From: JACDAN01 sp050698015
GTDB taxonomy: Bacteria > Actinomycetota > Thermoleophilia > Gaiellales > Gaiellaceae
Reading direction: 5' to 3'
Length of the DNA: 14,209 bases
NCBI GenBank assembly: GCA_050698015.1
Contig: JBOHAU010000114.1
Location: 1-14,209, forward strand
The notes under the pieces were generated by a model. The model saw only the letters and a list, made by a program, of their open reading frames with translations, was not told the origin of the DNA and ran no database searches. Below, one piece after another: positions 5,092-12,517 of this stretch (positions within the stretch are counted from its first letter, which is position 1; every line of letters begins with the position of its first letter). Position numbers and translations under genes: made by a program.

Positions 5092-6692
5092 CGAATCGCG
5101 GCGAGATCGCGCTGCGCATCTTCGGTGCGTGCCGCGAGCTCGGGATCGCGACCGTCGCGGTTGCGGCGCCTGACGATCGCGGCTCGTTCCATGCCCGCTC
5201 CGCCGACGAGACGGTGGACATCGCCGGGTACCTCCACTCGGAGGAGCACATTCGCGCGGCGATGGAGACCGGCGCGGACGCGATTCATCCCGGCTACGGA
5301 TTTCTCGCCGAGAGCCCCGACTTCGCTGCGGCGGTCGAGGCCGCCGGCCTCGTCTTCGTCGGCCCGACTCCCAAGGCGCTGAGCCTCGGCGGCGACAAGC
5401 TCGAAGCGAAGCGGGTCGCGCAGGAGCACGGTGTTCCGGTCGTCCCGACCGGTGAGCCGGTCGACGTCGGCTATCCGCTGATCATCAAGGCGGCGGCAGG
5501 CGGCGGGGGTCGCGGGATGCGTGTCGTCAGGCAAGCGTCGGACCTGGACGAGGCCGTGGAGGCGGCGAAGCGCGAGGCGAAAGCAGCGTTCGGCGACGAT
5601 CGGGTCTTCTTCGAGCGTTACCTAGACCGGCCGCGCCACGTCGAGATCCAGCTGCTGGCGGATTCGTACGGCAACGTCCGTGCGCTGGGCGAGCGCGAGT
5701 GCTCGATCCAGCGCCGGCATCAGAAGGTGCTCGAGGAATCGCCCTCGCCGGCGCTCGATCCGGCCCTGCGCAGCGCGATGAGCGAGGCGGCGATCCGCTT
5801 CGCGACAGCGATCGGCTATCGCAGTGCCGGCACCGCCGAGTTCATGCTCACCGGGCGCGACTTCTATCTGCTCGAGCTCAACGGACGCATCCAGGTCGAG
5901 CATCCCGTCACGGAGCTCGTCACCGGCGAGGATCTCGTCGCCGCACAACTTCGGATCGCGAGCGGTGACTCGATCAACCCAAGTAACAGTCTGTTACTTG
6001 ACGGGCACGCGGTCGAGGTGCGGCTCTACGCAGAGGATCCGCGCTCCTTCCTGCCTCAGGCGGGGCGGCTGGAGCGGCTGCGGCTTCCTCGCGGGATCCG
6101 GGTCGACTCGGGCGTCGAGGAGGGCGACGAGGTCGGGGTCGTGTACGACCCGATGATCGCCAAGCTGATCGCGCACGGGCCGACGCGCGAGGAGGCGTTC
6201 GCGCGGCTGCGCGACGCCCTGGCCGAGACAGAGGTGGCCGGAGTTACCACCAACCTCCCGTTCCTCCGGTGGCTGGCCTCCCACCCCGCGGTGCTCGCGG
6301 GACGCACGACGACCGCGTTTCTCACCTACTACCCGCCGCTCTCGGAGCCGCCGCTGCGCCTCCCCAGCGGCCCGTGGGACGGATCCTGGCGGCTGAATCT
6401 GCCCTCCCCTCCGCCCCACTCGCCCCCGGACGTGGACGAATCGGCCCACGGCGCCCGCGCGGGCGACGGCGCCGAGCAGAGCGCCCTCACCGCGCCGATG
6501 CCGGGGACCGTGATCCGCGTGCTCGCGAAGGAGGGCGACCGCGTATCGCACCGGCAGCCGCTGCTCGTCCTCGAGGCGATGAAGATGGAGACGCCGCTCG
6601 TCTCGCCCTACGACGCCGTCGTCAAAGCTGTCCATGTCGCCGAGGGCGATCGCGTCGCGGGCGGCGCCCTCCTCGTCGAGCTGGAGGAGTGA
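5067..6692 (+). CDS. mccA: Biotin-dependent acyl-CoA carboxylase alpha subunit (biotin carboxylase + biotin carrier), methylcrotonyl-CoA carboxylase-like
   Basis: The 541 aa protein carboxylates its own biotin with ATP and bicarbonate and passes the CO2 to a carboxyltransferase subunit. The chosen start is GTG 5067 (MAIQKLLVANRGEIALRI), where family similarity begins; an in-frame GTG at 5040 adds nine atypical residues. Biotin carboxylase spans about 1-420: ATP-grasp loop KAAAGGGGRGM (141-151), ERECSIQRRHQK (209-220), and ELNGRIQVEHPVTE with R274, Q276 and E278 (the usual Thr is Gly273). The biotinyl domain spans about 472-541 with AMKM and biotinyl Lys506. The link between them is only about 50 Pro/Ala-rich residues that open with WRLNLP, like the beginning of a BT domain that then stops. 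Usual MccA is about 650 aa. The gene overlaps the transporter gene by 25 bp, and its likely carboxyltransferase partner is the gene ending at 127. A propionyl-/acetyl-CoA carboxylase role is an alternative. Confidence 0.88.
   Translation: MAIQKLLVANRGEIALRIFGACRELGIATVAVAAPDDRGSFHARSADETVDIAGYLHSEEHIRAAMETGADAIHPGYGFLAESPDFAAAVEAAGLVFVGPTPKALSLGGDKLEAKRVAQEHGVPVVPTGEPVDVGYPLIIKAAAGGGGRGMRVVRQASDLDEAVEAAKREAKAAFGDDRVFFERYLDRPRHVEIQLLADSYGNVRALGERECSIQRRHQKVLEESPSPALDPALRSAMSEAAIRFATAIGYRSAGTAEFMLTGRDFYLLELNGRIQVEHPVTELVTGEDLVAAQLRIASGDSINPSNSLLLDGHAVEVRLYAEDPRSFLPQAGRLERLRLPRGIRVDSGVEEGDEVGVVYDPMIAKLIAHGPTREEAFARLRDALAETEVAGVTTNLPFLRWLASHPAVLAGRTTTAFLTYYPPLSEPPLRLPSGPWDGSWRLNLPSPPPHSPPDVDESAHGARAGDGAEQSALTAPMPGTVIRVLAKEGDRVSHRQPLLVLEAMKMETPLVSPYDAVVKAVHVAEGDRVAGGALLVELEE
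5980..6000. repeat. Perfect palindrome inside the carboxylase alpha gene
   Basis: CAAGTAACA (5980-5988) and its exact reverse complement TGTTACTTG (5992-6000) flank a 3-nt centre GTC. The stretch is AT-rich against a strongly GC-rich background and encodes SNSLLLD using AGT, AGT, TTA and CTT, codons that are scarce nearby. The reading frame stays open. It could be an operator for a TetR-like dimeric regulator, an mRNA hairpin, or a trace of a small insertion. Confidence 0.6.
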
Positions 6693-6693
6693 A

Positions 6694-8532
6694 CTACGGG
6701 CGCCAATCTGGATCGTGCGCGAAATACGACCTCGGCGTAATCAGCCGGAACTGGCCGCCTCGCGCCGACACGATCCCAATTCTCACCCACGGATCGTGGT
6801 CGGGCCGAGGGTCGCTAACCGAGCTCACGAACGCGATCTGCGCCGCGTCGGGCGACCACGCCGGAGTCAGTGCGCCGTCGTCGGCGGTCGCGTCCCAGTA
6901 GCCGCCGTCGGTGACGACCCGACGGCCGCTTCCGTCGGAAGCGATCACGTGAACGAACACGTCGTGACCTCGGGACAGGCACGAGACGTAGCCCGCCCTT
7001 TCCACCTCGTAGGCGATCGACCTCCCGTCCGGCGACCAAGCCGGCTCCCGCGCCCAGCTTCCATGGCAGTCCGTGTTGCGCGACGACTCGGAGGTGATCC
7101 GCCGGACCGACCTCGTCGTGACATCGGCGGCGTAGATCTCGGCCGTCCCCGGCTCCGGATCTCGGGAGAACGCGATTTCGTGGCCGAGCGGCGACCAATC
7201 CGGCTGACCGTCGATCTCGGGTCCGGAGGTGAGCTGCGAGGGATCGGACCCGTCGATGTCGACCATCCAGATGTCCCCGTCCCGTTCAAACGCGAGCCGA
7301 GCGCCGTCGGGCGACCAGGTCGGCGCCCACCCGTCAACGATCACCCGCCGCTGATTCGTTCCGTCAGCGTCCATGACGTACAGGTCCGACGATCGATCCC
7401 GGGCTCGGCGGTACGCGATGCGACGCCCGTCAGGTGACCACGCCGGATCGAATTCCCCCACGTCGTTCGTCGTCAGCGCGCGGGCGCCGGTGCCGTCGGG
7501 ACGAATGACGTGGAGGTCAAGGTCGCCGGCATCCAGCCGCCGGCCGACGTAGACGGCCTGTCCGGACGACGACCACGTTGGCTCGACCGTGATCGCGAAA
7601 CGCTTGACCTCGGTCGTCAGCCGGCGCGTCCGTCTGGCCTCGGCAGACGCAACGACCAAATCGCGTCGAGTCGAAAACACCAACTGCCTGGAGTTCGGAG
7701 ACCAGACCGGCGGAGCAGGCAGGGGTGAATGCGACGCCACGACTCCGACCCCCAGCACAACGAGGCGGTGTTTTTCGTGGATTGCCAGCCTTCCCTCCGG
7801 CGACCACAACGGAATGCCGGCGCCGGCGGCAACGCGACGAAGCGTGTTGGTGGCGAGGTCGAGTGTTCGGATCGTGGCTCGTTCGCCCGGAACCTGGGCG
7901 CTGAACGCGATCTTGCGGCCGTCCGGCGACCACGCGGGAGCGCCGGGCCGACCGCGGCCCGTGCGCAGACGTCGCATCCGCCGATCTGCGAGCCGCAGGA
8001 CGACCAGCCGGCCGCGCACGGCGAACGCCAGCCGCCTGCCGTCGGGCGACCAACTGAGCCGCTCGCGTGGACCGAAGTCCCGGTACGGCGCAACACTCGC
8101 CGCCACCCGCCGCAATCCTCGCCCGTTCGACGCAACGACGAACACCGACAGCGCGCTCCTCTCGACGCCGAAGAAGGCAAGGCGACGACTGGAAGGCGAC
8201 CAGAACGCAACGTTGTCGCGGTCGGCGAGCCCGCGCGCGATCCGCGTCAGCCGTCCGCCCGGCCGCGAGACGTAGAGGTCGCCGTTCTGGCCGGTAGAGG
8301 CGAGCGCTCGCCCGCCCGGCGACCAGGCGTGGTCGTAGGCCTCAGGGAGGGAGACGACACCGATCCTCCGGGACCGTCCGGTTGTGAGCTCGATCGAACG
8401 CGCCTCGAAGGGGATCAACGTCGAGGTCCGGGCGCTCGCGAAGACGATCAGGCCCGCATCCTGTCGCGTGCCCCCGCCCGCAGGACCTGCGAACAGGACC
8501 GCCAGTAGCACGACGACCCCCCGCTTGACCAT
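6694..8532 (-). CDS. Exported TolB/PD40-type beta-propeller protein with 12 repeats
   Basis: This 612 aa protein starts at ATG (8530-8532) with a probable signal peptide (MVKRGVVVLLAVLFAGPAGG). The rest is about twelve PD40/WD40-like units built around WSPDGRxIAF, for example WSPGGRALA, WSPDGRRLAFAV, WSPDGRKIAFSA, WSPDGRRIAYRR, WSPDGARLAFE and WSPDGRSIAYE. It ends with a half motif (HDPDWRP) that could close the ring with the N-terminal strand. Twelve units suggest two six-bladed propellers or one large one. Two cysteines in the eleventh unit (NTDCHG and VSCLS) may form a disulfide outside the cell. Such propellers bind proteins or ligands rather than catalyse; no Tol-Pal genes are nearby, so a Tol role is not implied. 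Its stop is 1 bp from the convergent carboxylase gene. Confidence 0.8.
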   Translation of the reverse strand: MVKRGVVVLLAVLFAGPAGGGTRQDAGLIVFASARTSTLIPFEARSIELTTGRSRRIGVVSLPEAYDHAWSPGGRALASTGQNGDLYVSRPGGRLTRIARGLADRDNVAFWSPSSRRLAFFGVERSALSVFVVASNGRGLRRVAASVAPYRDFGPRERLSWSPDGRRLAFAVRGRLVVLRLADRRMRRLRTGRGRPGAPAWSPDGRKIAFSAQVPGERATIRTLDLATNTLRRVAAGAGIPLWSPEGRLAIHEKHRLVVLGVGVVASHSPLPAPPVWSPNSRQLVFSTRRDLVVASAEARRTRRLTTEVKRFAITVEPTWSSSGQAVYVGRRLDAGDLDLHVIRPDGTGARALTTNDVGEFDPAWSPDGRRIAYRRARDRSSDLYVMDADGTNQRRVIVDGWAPTWSPDGARLAFERDGDIWMVDIDGSDPSQLTSGPEIDGQPDWSPLGHEIAFSRDPEPGTAEIYAADVTTRSVRRITSESSRNTDCHGSWAREPAWSPDGRSIAYEVERAGYVSCLSRGHDVFVHVIASDGSGRRVVTDGGYWDATADDGALTPAWSPDAAQIAFVSSVSDPRPDHDPWVRIGIVSARGGQFRLITPRSYFAHDPDWRP

Positions 8533-8646
8533 GCCGAAAACGGTAGGGGCCGGGTGTGAGGCGTCTGTTAGCCCGGCGATCCAGAAGGAGCAGCATGAAG
8601 CCGACTGCGACGAGGATTACGCCCCGCCGACGTCGTCAGGACCAAC
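8533..8646. other. Intergenic gap upstream of the propeller gene
   Basis: This 114 bp gap lies between the minus-strand SCP2 gene and the propeller gene. I see no convincing -10/-35 pair or ribosome-binding site for the propeller gene. A weak stem, GCCGGG (8549-8554) with CCCGGC (8572-8577), has a 17-nt loop. A 32-codon plus-strand ATG frame beginning at 8595, after AAGGAG, is probably a coincidence. Confidence 0.4.
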
Positions 8647-8949
8647 CTAGAAAAGCTTCTGGAGCTTCATCGCCGCGCCCATGTCGCCCTTGATCTTCAG
8701 CTTCCCGGTCATGTAGGCGGTCGTCGCGTTCAGGTCGCCGGCGGCGATCTGCCCGAAGGTCTCCTCGGAAGCGGAGATCGTCGCGTCGGCGTCTCCCCCG
8801 CCCTCGGAGACCGAGACGCTCCCGTCCTGGACGTCCACCTTCCAGGTTCCGGCGCCATCGATCTCGAACACGTATGAGTTGGTCATCCCGGCCGTCTTGG
8901 ACGGGTCGATCCTGCCCTCCAGGCCTTCGAAGAATTCACGTGCGGTCAT
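8647..8949 (-). CDS. SCP2 sterol/lipid-binding domain protein
   Basis: This 100 aa stand-alone SCP2 domain starts at ATG (8947-8949), preceded by a clear ribosome-binding site (GAGGAG about 7 nt upstream). That decides the start against an in-frame extension to 9075 which runs into the neighbouring gene. The order fits the family: an N-terminal helix (TAREFFEGLEGRID), strands (SYVFEIDGAGTWKVDV), DATISASEETFGQIAAG, then the signature ending with the LKIKGDMGAAMKLQKLF element. The fold holds a hydrophobic tunnel that binds fatty acyl chains or sterols, and bacterial copies are often linked to fatty-acyl-CoA metabolism. It is cytosolic. It lies 32 bp downstream of the MFS gene on the same strand and may share its transcript. 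Confidence 0.88.
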   Translation of the reverse strand: MTAREFFEGLEGRIDPSKTAGMTNSYVFEIDGAGTWKVDVQDGSVSVSEGGGDADATISASEETFGQIAAGDLNATTAYMTGKLKIKGDMGAAMKLQKLF

Positions 8950-8981
8950 CGCCACTCCTCGGGTCGCAGAACGCGCCGAGC

Positions 8982-10157
8982 CTACAACACGGGCTCCGGC
9001 GCCAGGCGACGCGGCGCACGCGGCGACGGCAGCAGGAGAGCGAGCACGATCGCGAGCGCAGGGATAGCGGCGCACGCGTACATCGCTGTCTCGAGATCGA
9101 CGCTGTCAGCCAGTGCGCCGAGCGCGAGGGCCGCGATCCCGCCGAGCCCGATCGAGAAGCCGATCGAGATCCCCGACGCGAGCCCGATCCGGCTCGGGAG
9201 GTACTCCTGGCTCATGACCGCGGTGAGACCGAAGGTGCCGACCACGCAGACGCCGACGAGAGCCAGCGCCACGGCTCCGAGCAATCCCCCCACGACGACG
9301 AAGAGCAGGATCAGGGGCGGGGTGGCGACCACGCTGGCAAGCAGGACCGGCCGCCGGCCGAGGCGGTCGGCGAGGGGGCCGGCAGCCAGGGATCCGACAC
9401 CGCCGGCGAAGAGCATCAGCGAGAGGAGGTTGTTCCCGTACGTCTCGGACCTGCCGAGCGAGACGGCCCAGAGCGGGACGAACGTCAGGAGCCCGAACCA
9501 ACCGACGCTGCGAAGCGCGACCACACCGAGCAGGAGCGCAAGCGCCCCGGGCCGGTCTTCGCCGGCGCCGGCCCGCGCCGCGCCGTCCTCCGGCGCAAAG
9601 CTCTTCAGATACCGCGTCGCTGCCAAGAGCAGCCCGGTGACAGCGAGCGCGGGAACGGCGATCAGCAGGCCGCCCAGGCGACCGAAGCCGAGCAGGAGCG
9701 GCGCCGTCGACAGCGCCCCGAGAGCCACGCCCAGGTTGCCGCCGATCGAGAACAGCGACATGCCGCTCGCCCGGCGAGTACCGCTGACGTAGGCCGCGAA
9801 CTTCGAGCCTTCGGGATGGTAAGCCGCCGTCCCGAGCCCGGAGATCGTCACGAAGGCCAGACACGCCCAGTAGGACGAGGAGGCAGCTGCCAAGGCCATC
9901 CCTACCCCGGCCAGCGCGACGCCGGCGGGAAGGAGCCAGACCGCCCCGCGGCGGTCGGACCAGACCCCGAAGAGGGGCTGGACGATCGAGGAGGCGAGTG
10001 CAGAAACGAGCATCAGCGCGCCGACCTCCGTGTAGCTGAGGTCGAAGCGGACGACGAGGAACGGCAGCAGCGCCGGCAGAGCGCCGTTGGAGAAGTCGGT
10101 CGCAAAATGGCCGGCAGAGAGCGCCGTAATCGCTCGTCGGTCGATTTCGCGTCCCAT
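8982..10157 (-). CDS. MFS transporter, fosmidomycin-resistance (Fsr) type
   Basis: This 391 aa, roughly 12-helix membrane protein starts at ATG (10155-10157). The segment GLGTAAYHPEGSKFAAYVSG in the fourth-fifth helix region is the strongest clue: the xHPEG/S block is typical of the Fsr/YnfM-like branch of MFS drug exporters. Motif A occurs in both halves (GVWSDRRGAVW and GPLADRLGRRPVL, both with the Asp). The central loop is short and charged (LKSFAPEDGAARAGAGED). Related proteins export small phosphonate-type or other drugs; the substrate here is unknown and actual fosmidomycin resistance is not implied. It diverges from the GGDEF-EAL gene across a 105 bp gap and probably leads the SCP2 gene. 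Confidence 0.85.
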   Translation of the reverse strand: MGREIDRRAITALSAGHFATDFSNGALPALLPFLVVRFDLSYTEVGALMLVSALASSIVQPLFGVWSDRRGAVWLLPAGVALAGVGMALAAASSSYWACLAFVTISGLGTAAYHPEGSKFAAYVSGTRRASGMSLFSIGGNLGVALGALSTAPLLLGFGRLGGLLIAVPALAVTGLLLAATRYLKSFAPEDGAARAGAGEDRPGALALLLGVVALRSVGWFGLLTFVPLWAVSLGRSETYGNNLLSLMLFAGGVGSLAAGPLADRLGRRPVLLASVVATPPLILLFVVVGGLLGAVALALVGVCVVGTFGLTAVMSQEYLPSRIGLASGISIGFSIGLGGIAALALGALADSVDLETAMYACAAIPALAIVLALLLPSPRAPRRLAPEPVL

Positions 10158-10246
10158 CTCGGGACCGTACCCATGCCTCGAACGGGGGAGGCCCGAAGAT
10201 CAAGAACCCCTTTCGGTGAGCCGAGGACGGTCCTGGCGGCACCTCC

Positions 10247-10252
10247 AAGGAG
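10247..10252 (+). promoter_or_regulatory. Ribosome-binding site deciding the GGDEF-EAL start
   Basis: AAGGAG ends 10 nt before the GTG at 10263 and 16 nt before the in-frame ATG at 10269. The spacing favours the GTG start, although the ATG cannot be excluded. Confidence 0.55.
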
Positions 10253-10262
10253 AGCAGCTCAC

Positions 10263-12221
10263 GTGAACATGATCAGAGGGCTGGCGCGAATCAGCCTGCT
10301 CTGGAAGATCGCAATCGTCAACTTGATCCCGATTCTCCTGCTCGGGGTCGTGCTCCAGCACTACCTGCACAGCCGCCTCCAGGCACGCGCGCAGTCGAAT
10401 GCGACCCAGACCGCGCTGGCCATCTCGCGCAGCGAGGTCGAGCGTGGGCTCTCCGCGCGCGATCTCCAGAACGGGCTGACGAAGGCGGAGGTCAGAGCGA
10501 TCCACGGGACGCTCGCCAATTCGGAGATCAGAAGCGAAGTTCGCGCGATCACGGTGTGGAACCGGTCGCTGCGGATCGTCTACTCGCAGCAGCCGGAGCA
10601 GATCGGACGCAAGATCTTCCCGCTCTCGAATGAGCATCATTCGGTGCTCAACGGCAACGTGGTCTCGACCCGCTCCGGCGGAAACCTCGAGGTCTACGTG
10701 CCGCTCTGGCTTGGCCGGGGCCGAGGGCCGGAGGGCGCCGTGCAGCTGGCCGTCCCCTACGCCGCGATCGACGCAGGCGTTCGCGCCGACACGCGCAAGA
10801 TGTCGATGCTGATCTTCTTCGGGCTCGCGCTGCTGTACACGCTCCTCTTCCGGATCGTCGCCGGCGCCTCTCGGGCCCTGCGCCACCAGGCCGAGGTCAA
10901 CGAGCATCAGGCGCTCCACGATGCGCTGACGAACCTCCCGAACAGGACGCTCTTCCACGACCGGGTCGGGCAGGCGCTCGCTATCGCCCGCCGCGAGCAC
11001 GTCCCCGCCGCCGTGATGATCATGGACCTCGATCGCTTCAAGGAGGTCAACGACACGCTCGGTCATGCGAGCGGCGACGAGCTCCTCAGACAAGCGGCTG
11101 TGCGCCTCCACGCGGCGCTGCGCGAGAGCGACACCGTCGCTCGGCTCGGCGGCGACGAGTTCGGCGTCCTGCTCCCCAAGGTTGTCGACTCGGCCGCTGC
11201 CGCCTCGGTCGCCCGCAAGCTTCGCAAGGCGCTCGAGGAGCCGTTCACGATCCACGGCCTCGCCCTCCAGATCGAGGCCAGCGTCGGCATCGCCCTCTAC
11301 CCGGAGCACGGTGACGACGTCCACTCGCTGCTCCAGCGCGCGGACGTCGCGATGTACGTGGCGAAGGAGCAGCCCGGCGGCTGCGAGATCTACGCGAAGG
11401 AGCGCGACGACTACAGCCCCGATCGGCTGACGATGCTCACCGAGCTTCGCCGCGCGATCGACCAGGGCGAGCTCGTGCTCCACTACCAGCCGAAGGCCGA
11501 CCTCCGCACGAGCGAGGTGCACGGCGTCGAGGCGCTCGTTCGCTGGAGCCACCCGGTCCGCGGCCTCGTCCCGCCCGACGACTTCATCCCGCTCGCCCAG
11601 AAGACCGGTGTGATCGTCCCGGTCACGTTCTTCGTCCTGAACGAGGCGCTGCGCCAGTGCCGGACGTGGCAGCTCGAAGGGCTCGACCTCGGCGTGGGCG
11701 TCAACCTCTCGGCGCGAAACCTGCTCGACGTTCACCTCCCGGACACCGTCGGCGAGCTGCTCACGCGCTGGGAGATTCCTCCCTCGCTGCTCGAGCTCGA
11801 GATCACCGAGAGCACGATCCTCGCCGACCCGATTCGCGCGATGAACGTTCTCTCACGGCTCAGCGGCATGGGCGTCCGCCTCGCGATCGACGACTTCGGC
11901 ACGGGCTACTCGTCGCTCGCCTACCTCAAACGACTGCCCGTGGACGAGCTGAAGATCGACAAGTCCTTCGTCCAGGGCATGGAGCACAACGAGAACGACG
12001 CGGTCATCGTCCGCTCGACGATCGACCTCGGCCGGAACCTCGGGCTGCGCGTGGTCGCCGAAGGCGTCGAGAGCGTCGAGGCCTGGCGGCAGCTGGTCGT
12101 GCTCGGCTGCGATGTGGCACAGGGGTACTACCTCAGCCGTCCCGTGCCGGCGTCGGAGCTGGCGGCGTGGCTTCGCGCCCGGCGCGAAGGCGGGCGGTCC
12201 GTCCGTCTGCGAAGCGCCTGA
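10263..12221 (+). CDS. Membrane-anchored GGDEF-EAL cyclic-di-GMP turnover protein
   Basis: This 652 aa protein makes and/or breaks the second messenger c-di-GMP. Layout: TM1 (about 12-31, LLWKIAIVNLIPILLLGVV), an extracytoplasmic sensor of about 148 residues, TM2 (about 180-200), GGDEF (about 215-375) and EAL (about 395-645). The GGDEF signature is intact at 296-300, and an inhibitory-site RxxD (R287-D290) lies exactly five residues ahead, so cyclase activity should be product-inhibited. The EAL half keeps EALVRW (423-428), NLSARNL, EITES, DDFGTGYSSL (543 onward), KIDKSF (564-569), AEGVE (599-603) and QGYYLSRP, so phosphodiesterase activity is also expected. The sensor does not match a family I can name. 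Start chosen by the AAGGAG spacing; the long frame upstream of 10263 is antisense to the transporter. Confidence 0.92.
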   Translation: MNMIRGLARISLLWKIAIVNLIPILLLGVVLQHYLHSRLQARAQSNATQTALAISRSEVERGLSARDLQNGLTKAEVRAIHGTLANSEIRSEVRAITVWNRSLRIVYSQQPEQIGRKIFPLSNEHHSVLNGNVVSTRSGGNLEVYVPLWLGRGRGPEGAVQLAVPYAAIDAGVRADTRKMSMLIFFGLALLYTLLFRIVAGASRALRHQAEVNEHQALHDALTNLPNRTLFHDRVGQALAIARREHVPAAVMIMDLDRFKEVNDTLGHASGDELLRQAAVRLHAALRESDTVARLGGDEFGVLLPKVVDSAAAASVARKLRKALEEPFTIHGLALQIEASVGIALYPEHGDDVHSLLQRADVAMYVAKEQPGGCEIYAKERDDYSPDRLTMLTELRRAIDQGELVLHYQPKADLRTSEVHGVEALVRWSHPVRGLVPPDDFIPLAQKTGVIVPVTFFVLNEALRQCRTWQLEGLDLGVGVNLSARNLLDVHLPDTVGELLTRWEIPPSLLELEITESTILADPIRAMNVLSRLSGMGVRLAIDDFGTGYSSLAYLKRLPVDELKIDKSFVQGMEHNENDAVIVRSTIDLGRNLGLRVVAEGVESVEAWRQLVVLGCDVAQGYYLSRPVPASELAAWLRARREGGRSVRLRSA

Positions 12222-12224
12222 GTT

Positions 12225-12461
12225 CTAGGCTGCGGCTTCGGCCGCGTCCGCCGCGTCGGCCTTCGGCGGGCAGTGGCGCTCGATCAGGGCCAGCGAGAGG
12301 TCCTGATGCGCACGGACGAGTGCGATTCGGTTGCGCTCGAGCAGTCCGGAATCCGCCGCGTGGGTACGCAGCGACTGCCGCTCGAGAACGAGCTCGGCAA
12401 TCCGGCTGACGAGCTCCTCAACCGTGGCAGAGATGTTCGGCCGCAGTTCCAACGTGGTCAC
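12225..12461 (-). CDS. Small helical protein, 78 aa, function unknown
   Basis: From GTG 12461 the protein reads MTTLELRPNISATVEELVSR, then helical heptad-like sequence (IAELVLERQSL, LLERNRIALVRAHQDLSLALIERHC), and ends with an Ala/Asp-rich tail (KADAADAAEAAA). It looks like two long helices, perhaps a coiled-coil pair, without membrane segments. The frame is open up to GTG 12503, but those 14 extra codons are AT-rich and include a rare ATA, so they look intergenic. No good ribosome-binding site is seen for either start. Its stop is 3 bp from the convergent GGDEF-EAL stop, and it diverges from the aminopeptidase gene. I do not recognise a family. Confidence 0.55.
   Translation of the reverse strand: MTTLELRPNISATVEELVSRIAELVLERQSLRTHAADSGLLERNRIALVRAHQDLSLALIERHCPPKADAADAAEAAA
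12232..12245. terminator. TTCG-loop hairpin at a convergent gene end
   Basis: GCGGC (12232-12236), a TTCG tetraloop, and GCCGC (12241-12245) form a compact, stable stem 10 bp after the GGDEF-EAL stop codon. It lies within the Ala-rich 3' end of the convergent small gene. No T-tract follows, so it is a possible rather than established terminator; the repeated Ala codons alone could produce it. Confidence 0.3.
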
Positions 12462-12505
12462 AACAACAGTGTCTATCGGCGGAATCAGGAAATGGTTAAG
12501 CACCG

Positions 12506-12517
12506 GAAAATCTTTTC
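12506..12517. promoter_or_regulatory. AT-rich inverted repeat in a divergent promoter region
   Basis: GAAAA (12506-12510) and TTTTC (12513-12517) surround a TC centre, with a further C-G match beyond one mismatch on each side. It sits in the 100 bp AT-richer gap between the small minus-strand gene and the aminopeptidase gene, a good place for an operator or promoter element. No clear -35/-10 pair was found on either strand. Confidence 0.3.

Noticed and set aside
7729..8508. 259-residue plus-strand frame
   Set aside because: It is antisense to the propeller gene with Arg/Pro-rich composition. The regular WSPDG repeats on the other strand are the real signal.
6694..8532. Series of short DNA repeats that might suggest a CRISPR-like or satellite array
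   Set aside because: The repeats are the codons of the WSPDG motif in a protein. They are irregularly spaced and in frame, with no spacer/repeat structure.
8562..8569. GTCTGTTA in the gap before the propeller gene, matching the centre and right arm of the mccA palindrome
   Set aside because: Only 8 bases match and there is no left arm, so it cannot be called a second copy of the site.
8595..8693. 32-codon plus-strand ATG frame preceded by AAGGAG
   Set aside because: The peptide is Arg/Pro-rich with no family look, and its end overlaps the SCP2 gene in antisense. One good ribosome-binding-like hexamer is not enough to call it.
8874..10262. N-terminal extension of the GGDEF-EAL frame to 1115 residues
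   Set aside because: It is antisense to the MFS and SCP2 genes and has low-complexity charged composition. The AAGGAG site and the first membrane helix place the start at 10263.
10200..11735. 511-residue minus-strand frame
   Set aside because: It is antisense to the GGDEF-EAL gene, full of Arg/Glu/Asp/Val, with no recognisable fold.
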